A DNA stretch of 64,000 nucleotides from Streptomyces sp. NBC_01317 (GTDB lineage: Bacteria > Actinomycetota > Actinomycetes > Streptomycetales > Streptomycetaceae): contig NZ_CP108393.1 in the NCBI RefSeq assembly GCF_035961655.1, positions 6,775,001 to 6,839,000 of the forward strand, written 5' to 3'. The notes beneath the pieces were generated by a model. It made no database searches, had not been told where the DNA came from, and was given only the letters and a program-made list of their open reading frames with translations. The position numbers and the translations under genes are program-made. This document shows positions 34,385-42,441 of the stretch, piece by piece (positions within the stretch are counted from its first letter, which is position 1; each line of letters starts with the position of its first letter).

Positions 34385-34537
34385 ATGCTCGATACCTCCC
34401 GGGACCAGACCCCGGCACCCACCGATGAGCAGCGCGGTTGCCTCTTCGCGCTCTCCCAGCCGCCCCTGATGATCTTCCTCACGGTGATCGGCGCCCTGCT
34501 GCTGATGGCGGCTGTCCATGACCTGTTCCTGCTGTGA
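34385..34537 (+). CDS. Small membrane protein (about 50 aa)
   Basis: The protein begins MLDTSRDQTPAPTDEQRGCLFAL and ends with one hydrophobic helix (MIFLTVIGALLLMAAVHDLF). I chose the ATG at 34385; in-frame ATGs at 34289, 34313 and 34316 are also open, and none has a strong ribosome site. A degenerate copy of the Streptomyces repeat (34282-34300) lies before it. Function unknown. Confidence 0.5.
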   Translation: MLDTSRDQTPAPTDEQRGCLFALSQPPLMIFLTVIGALLLMAAVHDLFLL

Positions 34538-34564
34538 GGAACGGTGAGCGAGGGCCCGCGAGGC

Positions 34565-35134
34565 TCAGCCCGCCGCTTCCTTGCGGCGCGCCCGGTACGC
34601 GGCCACATGCAGCCGGTTGCCGCAGGTGCGGCTGTCGCAGTACCGCCGGGAGCGGTTGCGTGACAGGTCGACGAACGCGCGCCCGCAGTCCGGGGCCTCG
34701 CAGCGCCGCAGCCGTTCCTGTTCGCCCGCCACGACGATGAAGGCCAGGGCCATGCCGCAGTCGGCGGCGAGATGGTCGGCGACCGAGGCGCCCGGCGCGA
34801 AGTAGTGGACGTGCCAGTCGTAGCCGTCGTGGTCGGTCAGCTGGGGGGTGGTGCCCGCCCCCGCCACCAGCTGGTTGATCAGGGCGGCCGCCGTCGGAGC
34901 GTCCGGCGCCCCGAACACGTCCGCGAACCGCTTCCGTACGTCCAGCACCGCCCGCAGATCGCGGACGCCCAGTTCCTCCACCCCGCTGACGCTGTGATCC
35001 CGTACGAAGGTGTGCAGCGCCGCTACGTCCGCGAGCCCGTCGGGCGTGACCTCCGCCGCGTCGCCGTCCGGCGCGGTGTTCACCAGATCGACCACGGTTT
35101 CGAGGGCGATCCTGGTGTCGTGGGGAATCAGCAC
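34565..35134 (-). CDS. CGNR zinc-finger protein (ABATE-type N-domain)
   Basis: This 189-aa protein ends with the CGNR zinc finger: CEAPDCGRAFVDLSRNRSRRY then CDSRTCGNRLHVAAYRARRK (about residues 143-185), with four cysteines and the name motif CGNR. The N-terminal 120 residues match the ABATE domain that precedes it (LETVVDLVNTA). Such proteins are putative DNA-binding regulators of stress or drug responses. GTG start with GGGAGCGG upstream. Target unknown. Confidence 0.85.
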   Translation of the reverse strand: MLIPHDTRIALETVVDLVNTAPDGDAAEVTPDGLADVAALHTFVRDHSVSGVEELGVRDLRAVLDVRKRFADVFGAPDAPTAAALINQLVAGAGTTPQLTDHDGYDWHVHYFAPGASVADHLAADCGMALAFIVVAGEQERLRRCEAPDCGRAFVDLSRNRSRRYCDSRTCGNRLHVAAYRARRKEAAG

Positions 35135-35392
35135 GATCCGCTCCCTGGCCTGCTGCGGGCCGGTGCCCGCCGAATCCCGCCGACTTTAGCCGCTGTACGG
35201 GGCGGGCGTGGCGTTGCTCGGACACCGTTGCCCGCATGGGCGTACGCGGGCGCACAGGCGTGCAACGGCACACGCACCGGCGCCGTCGCCGCGGTGGGTT
35301 CCGCGGCGACGGCGCCGGTGTTCTCCGTATGCGGTTGTCAGCGCGGCGCCGTCTCCCCGAGTCGGACGGCGCCGAGCGGCCCTCGGCCTGGC

Positions 35393-35806
35393 TCAGCTCT
35401 CGGCCAGGATGTGCGAGAGTTCGGTGTCGAGATCGAAGTGGCGGTGTTCGGTGCCCGGTGGCACCGCGGCGTCGGTCCGCTTGAGGAACGACTCCAGGGC
35501 CCGCGCCGGGGCCTCGAGCAGGGCCTCGCCCTCCGGAGAGCTCAGAGCGATGCAGACGACGCCCTGACCGTGGCTGCGCGACGGCCAGACTCTGACGTCG
35601 CCGGTGCCGGTGGGCCGGTGCAGCCCCTCGGCGAGAAGGTCGCGGGCGAAGACCCACTCGACCGTCTCTTCGGCTCCGGTGTGGAAGGTGGCGTGCACGG
35701 CGTAGGGATCGGCCGTGTCATACCGCAGGCCCGCGGGTACAGGCAGTGAGGACTCGCTCGATACAACGAGGCGCAGGTGCAGCTCGCAGCTGACCGTGGT
35801 GTTCAT
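35393..35806 (-). CDS. ssgB: Sporulation-specific cell division protein SsgB
   Basis: This 137-aa protein matches SsgB, which recruits FtsZ to future sporulation septa in Streptomyces. From memory the sequence is essentially that of S. coelicolor SsgB, including MNTTVSCELHLRLVV, ADPYAVHATFHTG, VEWVFARDLL and the C-terminal DTELSHILAES. The ATG at 35806 gives exactly the family length. The divergent 190-bp gap to the TIGR02611-type gene must hold its developmental promoter. Its presence is strong evidence for a sporulating streptomycete. Confidence 0.95.
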   Translation of the reverse strand: MNTTVSCELHLRLVVSSESSLPVPAGLRYDTADPYAVHATFHTGAEETVEWVFARDLLAEGLHRPTGTGDVRVWPSRSHGQGVVCIALSSPEGEALLEAPARALESFLKRTDAAVPPGTEHRHFDLDTELSHILAES

Positions 35807-35996
35807 AAGCGCCAGGGCCTTTCGCTCAGTGTGCGCTCGGGGATTCGCACGTCGGCGAAATCGACATGCCACCTACGGTGTCGTTGTAAACCCCTCTGTC
35901 TGTTTTGTGATCCTTGGGATAGCTCGTACAGCGGTGCGTGACTTCAGGCCATACCGCCATTCCGGTGACGTGGCCGATTCCGGTAGGTTGGGGGTT

Positions 35997-36518
35997 ATGC
36001 ATGCGGAGAGTGACGAGCGGGGGGACGTCGTCGTACCGACGGCTACGACGGACGGCGGCGCGGACCACGGGAAAGCTGAATCCGGGGCGCGGTCCGGGGC
36101 GCATCTGGTGCGGGTCCGGAAGACCGAGGACGAACGGACCGGCACGGCGGAGCTGGGCTCCCGGGCGCCCGGCTTCATCAAGGCGTCGAGGCCGCTGCAT
36201 CTGAGCTGGCAGGTCGGGGTCTTCATCGTCGGGCTCGCGGTGGTCGGCGGGGGTGTCGTGCTGCTACCGCTCCCGGGCCCCGGCTGGCTGATCATCTTCG
36301 GCGGCATGGCGATCTGGGCCACCGAATTCGTGTGGGCGCAGCTGGTGCTCCGCTGGACCAAGCGGAAGGTCACGGAAGCCGCCCAGAAGGCCATGGACCC
36401 CAGGGTCCGGCGGCGGAACATCGTGCTCACCAGCATCGGGGTCGCGATCCTCGCCGCGCTGGCCGCGGTCTACCTCTGGAAGTTCGGCTGGGTCCTGCCG
36501 TGGAACATCGACCGCTGA
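35997..36518 (+). CDS. TIGR02611-type membrane protein
   Basis: This 173-aa protein has about 70 charged N-terminal residues, then two hydrophobic stretches with the signature LLPLPGPGWLIIFGGMAIWATEF, then a basic loop and a last helix (IGVAILAALAAVYLWKF). This fits the PGPGW family of small actinobacterial membrane proteins. TAGGTT (35984-35989) ends seven bases before the ATG at 35997, giving a leaderless start. It is divergent from ssgB. Function unknown. Confidence 0.8.
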   Translation: MHAESDERGDVVVPTATTDGGADHGKAESGARSGAHLVRVRKTEDERTGTAELGSRAPGFIKASRPLHLSWQVGVFIVGLAVVGGGVVLLPLPGPGWLIIFGGMAIWATEFVWAQLVLRWTKRKVTEAAQKAMDPRVRRRNIVLTSIGVAILAALAAVYLWKFGWVLPWNIDR

Positions 36519-36596
36519 CCCCGGACCGGCCCACCGGCGGCCCCGTACACGGCGGGGAGCGCCGCTGACATGGGGTAACGTGTCCGGTGCGTTCCC

Positions 36597-36668
36597 GGGC
36601 GATTAGCTCAGTGGGAGAGCGCTTCGTTCACACCGAAGAGGTCACTGGTTCGAACCCAGTATCGCCCA
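36597..36668 (+). tRNA. tRNA-Val (CAC), copy 1
   Basis: A 72-nt cloverleaf: acceptor GGGCGAT/ATCGCCC, D stem GCTC/GAGC, anticodon stem CTTCG/CGAAG with loop TTCACAC (anticodon CAC), T arm ACTGG/CCAGT with loop TTCGAAC. CCA is not encoded. A hairpin terminator follows. Confidence 0.95.
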
Positions 36669-36675
36669 CCCGGAA

Positions 36676-36712
36676 CCGAGGCCCGCGGACCTGACAGGTT
36701 CGCGGGCCTCGG
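36676..36712 (+). terminator. Terminator of the first tRNA-Val (CAC)
   Basis: 16-base arms (36676-36691 and 36697-36712) with one mismatch and a five-base loop, 8 bases after the tRNA. Confidence 0.75.
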
Positions 36713-36746
36713 TCGTGTCCGCGGTCGTTCTCGCCGGGGAGGCCCG

Positions 36747-39311
36747 TCAGCGCAGGCGGCTCAGGCCGTCCCGCAGCCGGCGCGCGTCCCTCAGACGGTG
36801 TTCGTACGTCGCCCCCACCGCGAGGAGCAGCAGTCCGGCCAGGGCCGGCGGCAGCCAGCGCGGCAGCGCGCCCACCACCTGCACGACGTACGGTGCCAGC
36901 TCGTGCAGCCCGACCAGGGCCAGGACCGCGCCGCCCAGCACCAGCGGCGCCTGGAGCCGGAGCCGGGCACCGGCGAGCGTGACCGCGAGCGCGCCCAGCC
37001 CCAGCAGCAGGGGCCGCGCCCAGTGCGGATCGCCCCAGACCGCCACCAGGCTCGGCAGCAGCGTGGCGGCCAGGCCGGGACCGTACGCCGTCCATGACGA
37101 GGCTTCCGGATCGCGGCGGCGGCGCAGCAGGCCCACGGCGAGCGCGAGGACGGTCACCGGCAGCGTGTACGCCTCGGGCGCCCCCACCCCGGAGGCGGCG
37201 AGCCGCACCCAGGAGGCCAGGACGAACAGCCCGGCCGCGACGTACCCCGCCACGGCCCGCCGCTCCGCGCGCACCGCCGTGCCGGCCGCGATCACCCCGC
37301 ACAGGGCGAGCACCAGCGCCAGGACCAGGGCCCGGCCGAGCGCCAGGACCAGGGCGAGCGGGCCCACGCAGGCACCGGCGATCTCGACGGGCGCCGCCAC
37401 CGGGTGGAGCCGCAGCCACGCGCCGAGCAGCGCCACCAGGGCCGGTACGACGAGCACCAGCACCGCCACCCCCGCGGCCGACAGCCCCGCCGCCGCGCCG
37501 GCCGCCACGACCAGCCCGGTCGCGTACACGACGGCCACACAGCCGAGCACCGCCTGGACGAGCACCCGGAGCGGGACGGGAACCGCCCGCGTGGCCGCCT
37601 CCCGCCGCCCCGCGTACTCCAGAGTCACCGCCGTGCCCGCGTGAAGAAGGGCCAGGGCCGCGAGCACCGTCACCGTCGCGGGCCGGGTCGCCAGGGACAA
37701 CAGCGCGGCTCCGGCCCCGCCGGCCAGGGCGCAGCACAGGGCGGTGACCGCCACCGGACCCTGCGGGGAGACCCCGATACGGCCGGGGAGAAGAACGAGC
37801 GTCAGCGCGAGGGCCGTCAGGACCACCGGCACCACCAGCGCCGCGCCGAACCCGAGGTCCAGCGCCAGCGGCAGGACGAGCAGAGCGGCCCACACCAGCG
37901 CCACGACTCCGGACAGCAGGGCGGCCCGCACCCGGTCCGAGCCGGACGCCGTACGGCTGGCCGTACCGGTGGCCGTCTCCGCCCCGGAGGCCCCGGCCGT
38001 CGCCGGCACCGACCCCCGCATCCGCCCGTACGCCACCCCCAGCGCCCCGGCCACCATCAACAGCACCAGGGGAGCGGTCGTCAGGCCGGACCACGGGAAG
38101 TCCGTCCCGGCCACCGTCCGCGCCCGCTCCGGCGCGCCCGACCACACGTCGGCGAGTAGCCGCAGCGCACCGCCCAGGGCCACCGCCACCAGCGGCAGCG
38201 CCCACACCACCGAGAACGCCCCCACACCCCCGGCGACGCCGACCAGTCCCCGCACCACCGGGCGCGGCAGCCGCATCCGTACACCAGGCACCAGGACCGT
38301 CGCCGCCGCCAGTGCCACCGCGCCCAGCACGTACGCGGGGACCGCCCAGCTGTCCGGCACCCCCGGGCGCAGCACCCCGCCGACCGCCGCGATCACCGCG
38401 AGACCCGCCACCCCCGCGCACCCGACGGCCCCACCCGGCAGGCGCAGCGCGGCGAACAGGCCCAGGGCCGCCCCCGCGAGCAGCAGCACACCGGGCCCGG
38501 CCGCGGCCACCGGCGACCCCGCCGTCAGCGACAGCTCGCAGCCCGTCAGCAGCGCCGGCGCCCCGACCACCCCCGCGCCCGCCGCCGCGAAGCCCCGTAC
38601 CGGCGCCGGCTTCGCCCACACCACCACCGCCACGTCCAGCGCGGCCGTCACCCACAACGCCCAGGCCGTCGCCGTCACCGGCGCTCCCGCCGCCGACACC
38701 CCCAGCGGCAGCGGGAGTTGGGCGGCCACCACAGCCGCGGGCAGCGGAACGCGGAGCCCGCCGACAGCCAGCCCGTACCCCGCCCACAGCGCGGCCAGTA
38801 CGGCCGCCGCCCCCGCAACGTACCCCAGGGGCGGCGTGCCGGACAGCGCCGTCGCGTACAGGCCGTACGCGTCCAGGACCGTCAGCACCAGCGCGAGCGC
38901 GGCCACCGCCTCCGCCGTCGCGCCCAGCCCCCTGCGGACCAGCAGCGCGGGCACCGAGAGCGCCAGGACCGTCACCGCACCCAGCACCGCCGAGCGGCCG
39001 GTGATCCCCATCTCGCCCCAGCTGACCAGCGTGAAGGCGACGGCCGCGATCGCCAGCAGTACCCCGCCCAGCGTCAGCAGCACGTGCTGCGCCCCCGGCT
39101 GGGACGTCCCGGCCCGCCGCGCGCCGGGGGCGGCGCCCTGCCCACCGGGCGACGCCCACCCCGATCCCCACCCCGCTGACGGCCCGGCCGCCGCCAGCAG
39201 GCTCACCAAGTAGGACCTGCGCAGCAGCAACTGCCCCTTGCGCGCGTCGAGTCGGGCCAGCTCCTGGTCGAGGATCACCAGCTCCTGGTCGGGCCGTAGC
39301 ACCTGTGTCAT
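36747..39311 (-). CDS. Large polytopic membrane protein
   Basis: This 854-aa protein starts with a short charged helix (LRPDQELVILDQELARLDARKGQL split across residues 5-28) and a Gly/Pro-rich linker. From residue about 90 to the end it is nearly continuous hydrophobic helices, more than twenty in number. I see no catalytic or nucleotide-binding motif. It resembles the actinobacterial SCO7629/DUF2157-like integral membrane proteins (recalled). The ATG at 39311 starts the conserved-looking N-terminus. It is flanked by two tRNA-Val(CAC) genes on the opposite strand. Function unknown; a polymer or lipid transport role is only a guess. Confidence 0.75.
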   Translation of the reverse strand: MTQVLRPDQELVILDQELARLDARKGQLLLRRSYLVSLLAAAGPSAGWGSGWASPGGQGAAPGARRAGTSQPGAQHVLLTLGGVLLAIAAVAFTLVSWGEMGITGRSAVLGAVTVLALSVPALLVRRGLGATAEAVAALALVLTVLDAYGLYATALSGTPPLGYVAGAAAVLAALWAGYGLAVGGLRVPLPAAVVAAQLPLPLGVSAAGAPVTATAWALWVTAALDVAVVVWAKPAPVRGFAAAGAGVVGAPALLTGCELSLTAGSPVAAAGPGVLLLAGAALGLFAALRLPGGAVGCAGVAGLAVIAAVGGVLRPGVPDSWAVPAYVLGAVALAAATVLVPGVRMRLPRPVVRGLVGVAGGVGAFSVVWALPLVAVALGGALRLLADVWSGAPERARTVAGTDFPWSGLTTAPLVLLMVAGALGVAYGRMRGSVPATAGASGAETATGTASRTASGSDRVRAALLSGVVALVWAALLVLPLALDLGFGAALVVPVVLTALALTLVLLPGRIGVSPQGPVAVTALCCALAGGAGAALLSLATRPATVTVLAALALLHAGTAVTLEYAGRREAATRAVPVPLRVLVQAVLGCVAVVYATGLVVAAGAAAGLSAAGVAVLVLVVPALVALLGAWLRLHPVAAPVEIAGACVGPLALVLALGRALVLALVLALCGVIAAGTAVRAERRAVAGYVAAGLFVLASWVRLAASGVGAPEAYTLPVTVLALAVGLLRRRRDPEASSWTAYGPGLAATLLPSLVAVWGDPHWARPLLLGLGALAVTLAGARLRLQAPLVLGGAVLALVGLHELAPYVVQVVGALPRWLPPALAGLLLLAVGATYEHRLRDARRLRDGLSRLR

Positions 39312-39434
39312 GGCAGCGAGTGTGCTGCGCGCCACAGCCCGTGCCATCGGCGCGCCTACTCAGATCCCCGGGTGAGTACGTCCCATCCGGTTTGAAGGGG
39401 AGCCGTCCGGGCCTGTATGGTTCAAGGCGTTCCC

Positions 39435-39506
39435 GGGCGATTAGCTCAGCGGGAGAGCGCTTCGTTCACACCGAAGAGGTCACTGGTTCGAAACCAGTAT
39501 CGCCCA
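39435..39506 (+). tRNA. tRNA-Val (CAC), copy 2
   Basis: Same as copy 1 except a T-to-C change in the D loop and C-to-A at the last T-loop base (TTCGAAA). Anticodon CAC, acceptor GGGCGAT/ATCGCCC intact. The upstream 10 bases (CGTTCCC and flank) also match copy 1. Confidence 0.95.
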
Positions 39507-39511
39507 CCGGG

Positions 39512-39546
39512 AAAAGCCGGTCCGTCCCCGACGGACCGGCTTTTTT
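39512..39546 (+). terminator. Intrinsic terminator with U-run after tRNA-Val copy 2
   Basis: Perfect 12-bp stem AGCCGGTCCGTC / GACGGACCGGCT, loop CCC, followed by a run of T. It is the most canonical rho-independent terminator in the window. Confidence 0.9.
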
Positions 39547-39589
39547 GTGCCAGGAACCGTGCCAGGAACCGTGCCAGGGCCCCCGCCCC

Positions 39590-40318
39590 TCAGGCCGCCG
39601 CCGCGGGCACCTCGGGTCGCAGGGGCCACGCGGGGTCCACCGACTCCTCCGTGCCGTTGCGCGAGAACCACGCCTGCAACCCCCGCGCCTGCGCCGCGTG
39701 CCACACCGCCTGGAGCGCGTGCAGCTCCGCCGCCGACAGCCGCTCCATCCGCGAGGCGAACCGCCGCCCCACCGCCCGTACCAGCTCCAGCGACGCCAGC
39801 GCGTCGGCCGCCGCGTCATGGGCGCCCTCCAGCTCCACGCCGTACTGGACGCAGAGATCCGTGAGCGTACGGCGGCCCTTGCGATAGCGGTCCAAGTGCT
39901 TGTCCAGCACCCGCGGATCCAGCACGCACAGCGGCACGTTCTCCAGATGCCGCCCCAGCGACGACGCCCGGTGGCGCCTCAACTCCCGGTCCAGCAGAGT
40001 CAGATCGAACGGCGCGTTCATCACCACCAGCGGCCGGCCCGCCGCGCACTGCTCGGCCAGCGCCCGCGCCATCTCCTCCACCGCCGGCGCCGGCCACCGC
40101 CCGTTGCGGTGCAGGAAGTCGTCCGTCAGACCGTGTATCTCGGTGGCGGCGGGAGGCACCGGCACCCCCGGGTCTATCAGCCACCGTGTCACGCGGGGCC
40201 TCGCCCCCGCCACGTCCTGGACGACCAGGGCGGCCGAAACGATCCGGTCCCCCTCGACGTCCACTCCCGTCGTCTCCGTGTCGAATGCGGCCAGCGGGCC
40301 CTCGTACCAACGCGTCAT
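39590..40318 (-). CDS. DEDDh 3'-5' exonuclease (DnaQ-like)
   Basis: This 242-aa protein is a DnaQ/RNase T-type exonuclease. Exo I is AAFDTETTGVD, exo II is MNAPFDLTLLDREL, and exo III is GAHDAAADALASLEL (HDAxxxA), giving all four acidic residues plus His. It trims 3' ends of DNA or RNA. It is stand-alone, not fused to a polymerase or UvrC domain. GAGGAG precedes the ATG at 40318. It is divergent from the DUF4365 gene with 107 bp between. A repair or RNA-processing role is likely. Confidence 0.9.
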   Translation of the reverse strand: MTRWYEGPLAAFDTETTGVDVEGDRIVSAALVVQDVAGARPRVTRWLIDPGVPVPPAATEIHGLTDDFLHRNGRWPAPAVEEMARALAEQCAAGRPLVVMNAPFDLTLLDRELRRHRASSLGRHLENVPLCVLDPRVLDKHLDRYRKGRRTLTDLCVQYGVELEGAHDAAADALASLELVRAVGRRFASRMERLSAAELHALQAVWHAAQARGLQAWFSRNGTEESVDPAWPLRPEVPAAAA

Positions 40319-40425
40319 CCCCGAACTCCTCGCGCATATCCGGCAGATGGCGTCCATCCTCTGCCCGAATCGGTGATACCCGGACAGGACATGTGGTACG
40401 CACTGTTTACGGAGGACGCCGGACG

Positions 40426-41073
40426 GTGACAACACAAGGGACGGACACGGATGGTGACGTCCCGTCAACCCCATCTATCCGTACGGCCCGGAAGGCACCC
40501 AGAGCCATGGCTCTCGCGCAGCCCGAACCGGGCGGGCTGCTGCCCGAGCGGATCGCACCGCTGCGCGGAGCACTCGCCACCACCGCCTGCATGGAGACAC
40601 TCCAGGTGGGCTACCTCCACGCGGTCGCCGCCGCGGCCGGCTGCTCACTCAGCCAGCCCTTCCCCGACACCGGCATCGACTGGCACGTCAGCCACAGCTC
40701 ACCCGGCCACGCCGTGGACGACGAGGTGACCATCAAGGTCCAGCTCAAGAGCACCTACCAACTCGCCCCGCACCCGGCGGGCCCGGCCTTCTCCTTCGCC
40801 CTCGACAACGCCCACCTGGTGAAACTGGCCCGCACCCCCGTCTCGGTGCACAAGATCCTGGTCGTGATGATCGTGCCCCGCACCCAGGACGAATGGCTGC
40901 GCGCCGGGCACGACCGCCTCGACCTCAGACACTGCTGCTACTGGATCAACCTGGCGGGCCACCCCGTGACCGGCCGCCACCGGACGACCGTGCGGGTGCC
41001 CACCGCGCGCATCTTCGACGACCGGGCGCTCTGCGAGATCATGACCCGCGTCGGGTCGGGAGGGAGACCGTGA
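40426..41073 (+). CDS. DUF4365-type protein
   Basis: This 215-aa protein carries the DUF4365 pattern. PLRGALATTACMETLQVGYLHAVAAAAGCS is the N-terminal helix, DWHVSH the beginning of the core, TIKVQLKST the conserved QxKxT-like strand, and FALDNAHLVKLA the following helix. D...(IKVQLK) resembles the D-QxK signature of PD-(D/E)XK nucleases, so nuclease activity is plausible but unproven. GGAGGA lies 9 bases before the GTG at 40426; an in-frame ATG at 40507 is the alternative. Its stop overlaps the next gene by one base (TGATG), so both are translated together. Confidence 0.75.
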   Translation: MTTQGTDTDGDVPSTPSIRTARKAPRAMALAQPEPGGLLPERIAPLRGALATTACMETLQVGYLHAVAAAAGCSLSQPFPDTGIDWHVSHSSPGHAVDDEVTIKVQLKSTYQLAPHPAGPAFSFALDNAHLVKLARTPVSVHKILVVMIVPRTQDEWLRAGHDRLDLRHCCYWINLAGHPVTGRHRTTVRVPTARIFDDRALCEIMTRVGSGGRP

Positions 41074-42359
41074 TGCACCGGCCGTCCGACGAGCCCGCCG
41101 ACGAGGTGACCCCCTGGGCGGCCCGCCCCCGCCCCGCGCACGACCCCGCCGCGGAACCGCCGGGCCCCTGGACGGGCGGCCTGGCCCCCGACCCCGCGCG
41201 GACCGACCCCGCCGTCCTCGGCGCGCTCCTCGCCCGGCACGGCTGGCGCCGCCGGGGCGGCGCGCCCGGCCGCTACACCCGCTGGACACCCCCGGCGCCC
41301 GCCGGCGACGGCACCAGCCTCCTGGTGCCGGAGAGCCGCGCCTTCCCCGACTGCGACGACCTGCTCGCCGAGGCCTTCACCGCCCTCGCCCGCAGCGCGG
41401 CCCCCTCCGCCCGCGAGGTCCTGGTCGGCCTCACCGTCCCCAGCGACGAGATCCGCTGGTGGCGCGACGTGCCGCAGGGCCCCTCGGGGGCGGCGGCCTG
41501 GACCGTACAGGAACAACTGCGCACGGCAGCGCGGCAGTTGCTGCTGGCCGGCGCGCTCGCCGTGCGGAGCAGGGCCGGCTACCACGGAGCCCGCCACCGC
41601 AGCCGGGCCCAGGCCTCCCTGGAAGGAATCCTGGTCGGACCGGCCCCCGGCGGACGCGAACTCACCGCCTTCGTGCCGGTCACGGACGGCCGCGCCGTCG
41701 CCGTCCGCCTCCACCACGCCCTCTACGCTACCCGCGAGGCCGTCGACTACCAGCGCGCCACCGGCGGCATGGAGGCGTTCGACACGGCCGTCCAGGCAGG
41801 GGTGAGCCGCGAGCTGACCGACGCCGTGATCGCCCTCGTACGCGGCACGGAAGGCGCCCGCGTCACCCTGGCCTGGGCCCCCGGCGCGGGCGTCCCCGAC
41901 GGCTGCGTGCCACGCCCAGAACCGGTGGAGTTCTCCCCCGGCGACCTGCCCGCGCTCCGCGAGGCGGGCCGCCGCTATCTGCGCGACGAGCCCTCCATGC
42001 CCGTACGGATCACCGGCGCCGTCATCCGGATGCGCCGGGCGGGACCGCGCGGCGCCGGGTCCGTACGGCTGCGGGTCCTCGCCGGGGCGGAGATCCCGCA
42101 CGTACGGGTGGCGCTCGACGAGGAGGCGTACCGCATCGCGGGACACGCGCACCTGGTCGGCCTGCCCATCCGGGTCGTCGGCCGGCTGGAGAGCCGGGGC
42201 GGCTTCCGCAGGCTCACCGACGCCAGCGGGGTGGTGCCCGTCCAGGTGGACGAGGCGGAGCGCGACCGGCTGATGAAATCCCTCCAGGAGAACCTGGACT
42301 TCTTTGAAGAGGCGTGCGGCGGGGGCGGCGATCAGGAAGCCGATGCGGAAACCGTTTAG
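41073..42359 (+). CDS. Hypothetical protein, partner of the DUF4365 gene
   Basis: This 428-aa protein has an acidic Pro-rich N-terminus (1-60), a middle alpha/beta part (TRWTPPAP... to about 290), and a C-terminal beta-rich part with VRVALDEEAYRIAGHAHLVGLPIRVVGRLESRGGF, which reads like an OB-fold. I do not recognise a named family. The ATG at 41073 overlaps the preceding stop and has GGAGGG upstream. Coupled translation suggests it works with the DUF4365 protein, perhaps as a nucleic-acid-binding partner. thrS follows 82 bp downstream. Confidence 0.7.
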   Translation: MHRPSDEPADEVTPWAARPRPAHDPAAEPPGPWTGGLAPDPARTDPAVLGALLARHGWRRRGGAPGRYTRWTPPAPAGDGTSLLVPESRAFPDCDDLLAEAFTALARSAAPSAREVLVGLTVPSDEIRWWRDVPQGPSGAAAWTVQEQLRTAARQLLLAGALAVRSRAGYHGARHRSRAQASLEGILVGPAPGGRELTAFVPVTDGRAVAVRLHHALYATREAVDYQRATGGMEAFDTAVQAGVSRELTDAVIALVRGTEGARVTLAWAPGAGVPDGCVPRPEPVEFSPGDLPALREAGRRYLRDEPSMPVRITGAVIRMRRAGPRGAGSVRLRVLAGAEIPHVRVALDEEAYRIAGHAHLVGLPIRVVGRLESRGGFRRLTDASGVVPVQVDEAERDRLMKSLQENLDFFEEACGGGGDQEADAETV

Positions 42360-42441
42360 TGGGTGACGGCCCGGGCTCGGTACGATTCCTGATGCGTACG
42401 GAAAACAGGACGTGCGCGCCCCGTGCAGTCAGGAGAGTCCG

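Noticed and set aside
36747..39311. Mobile genomic island between the two tRNA-Val(CAC) genes
   Set aside because: There is no integrase or transposase, and base composition looks like the rest of the window; kept only as a finding about duplication.
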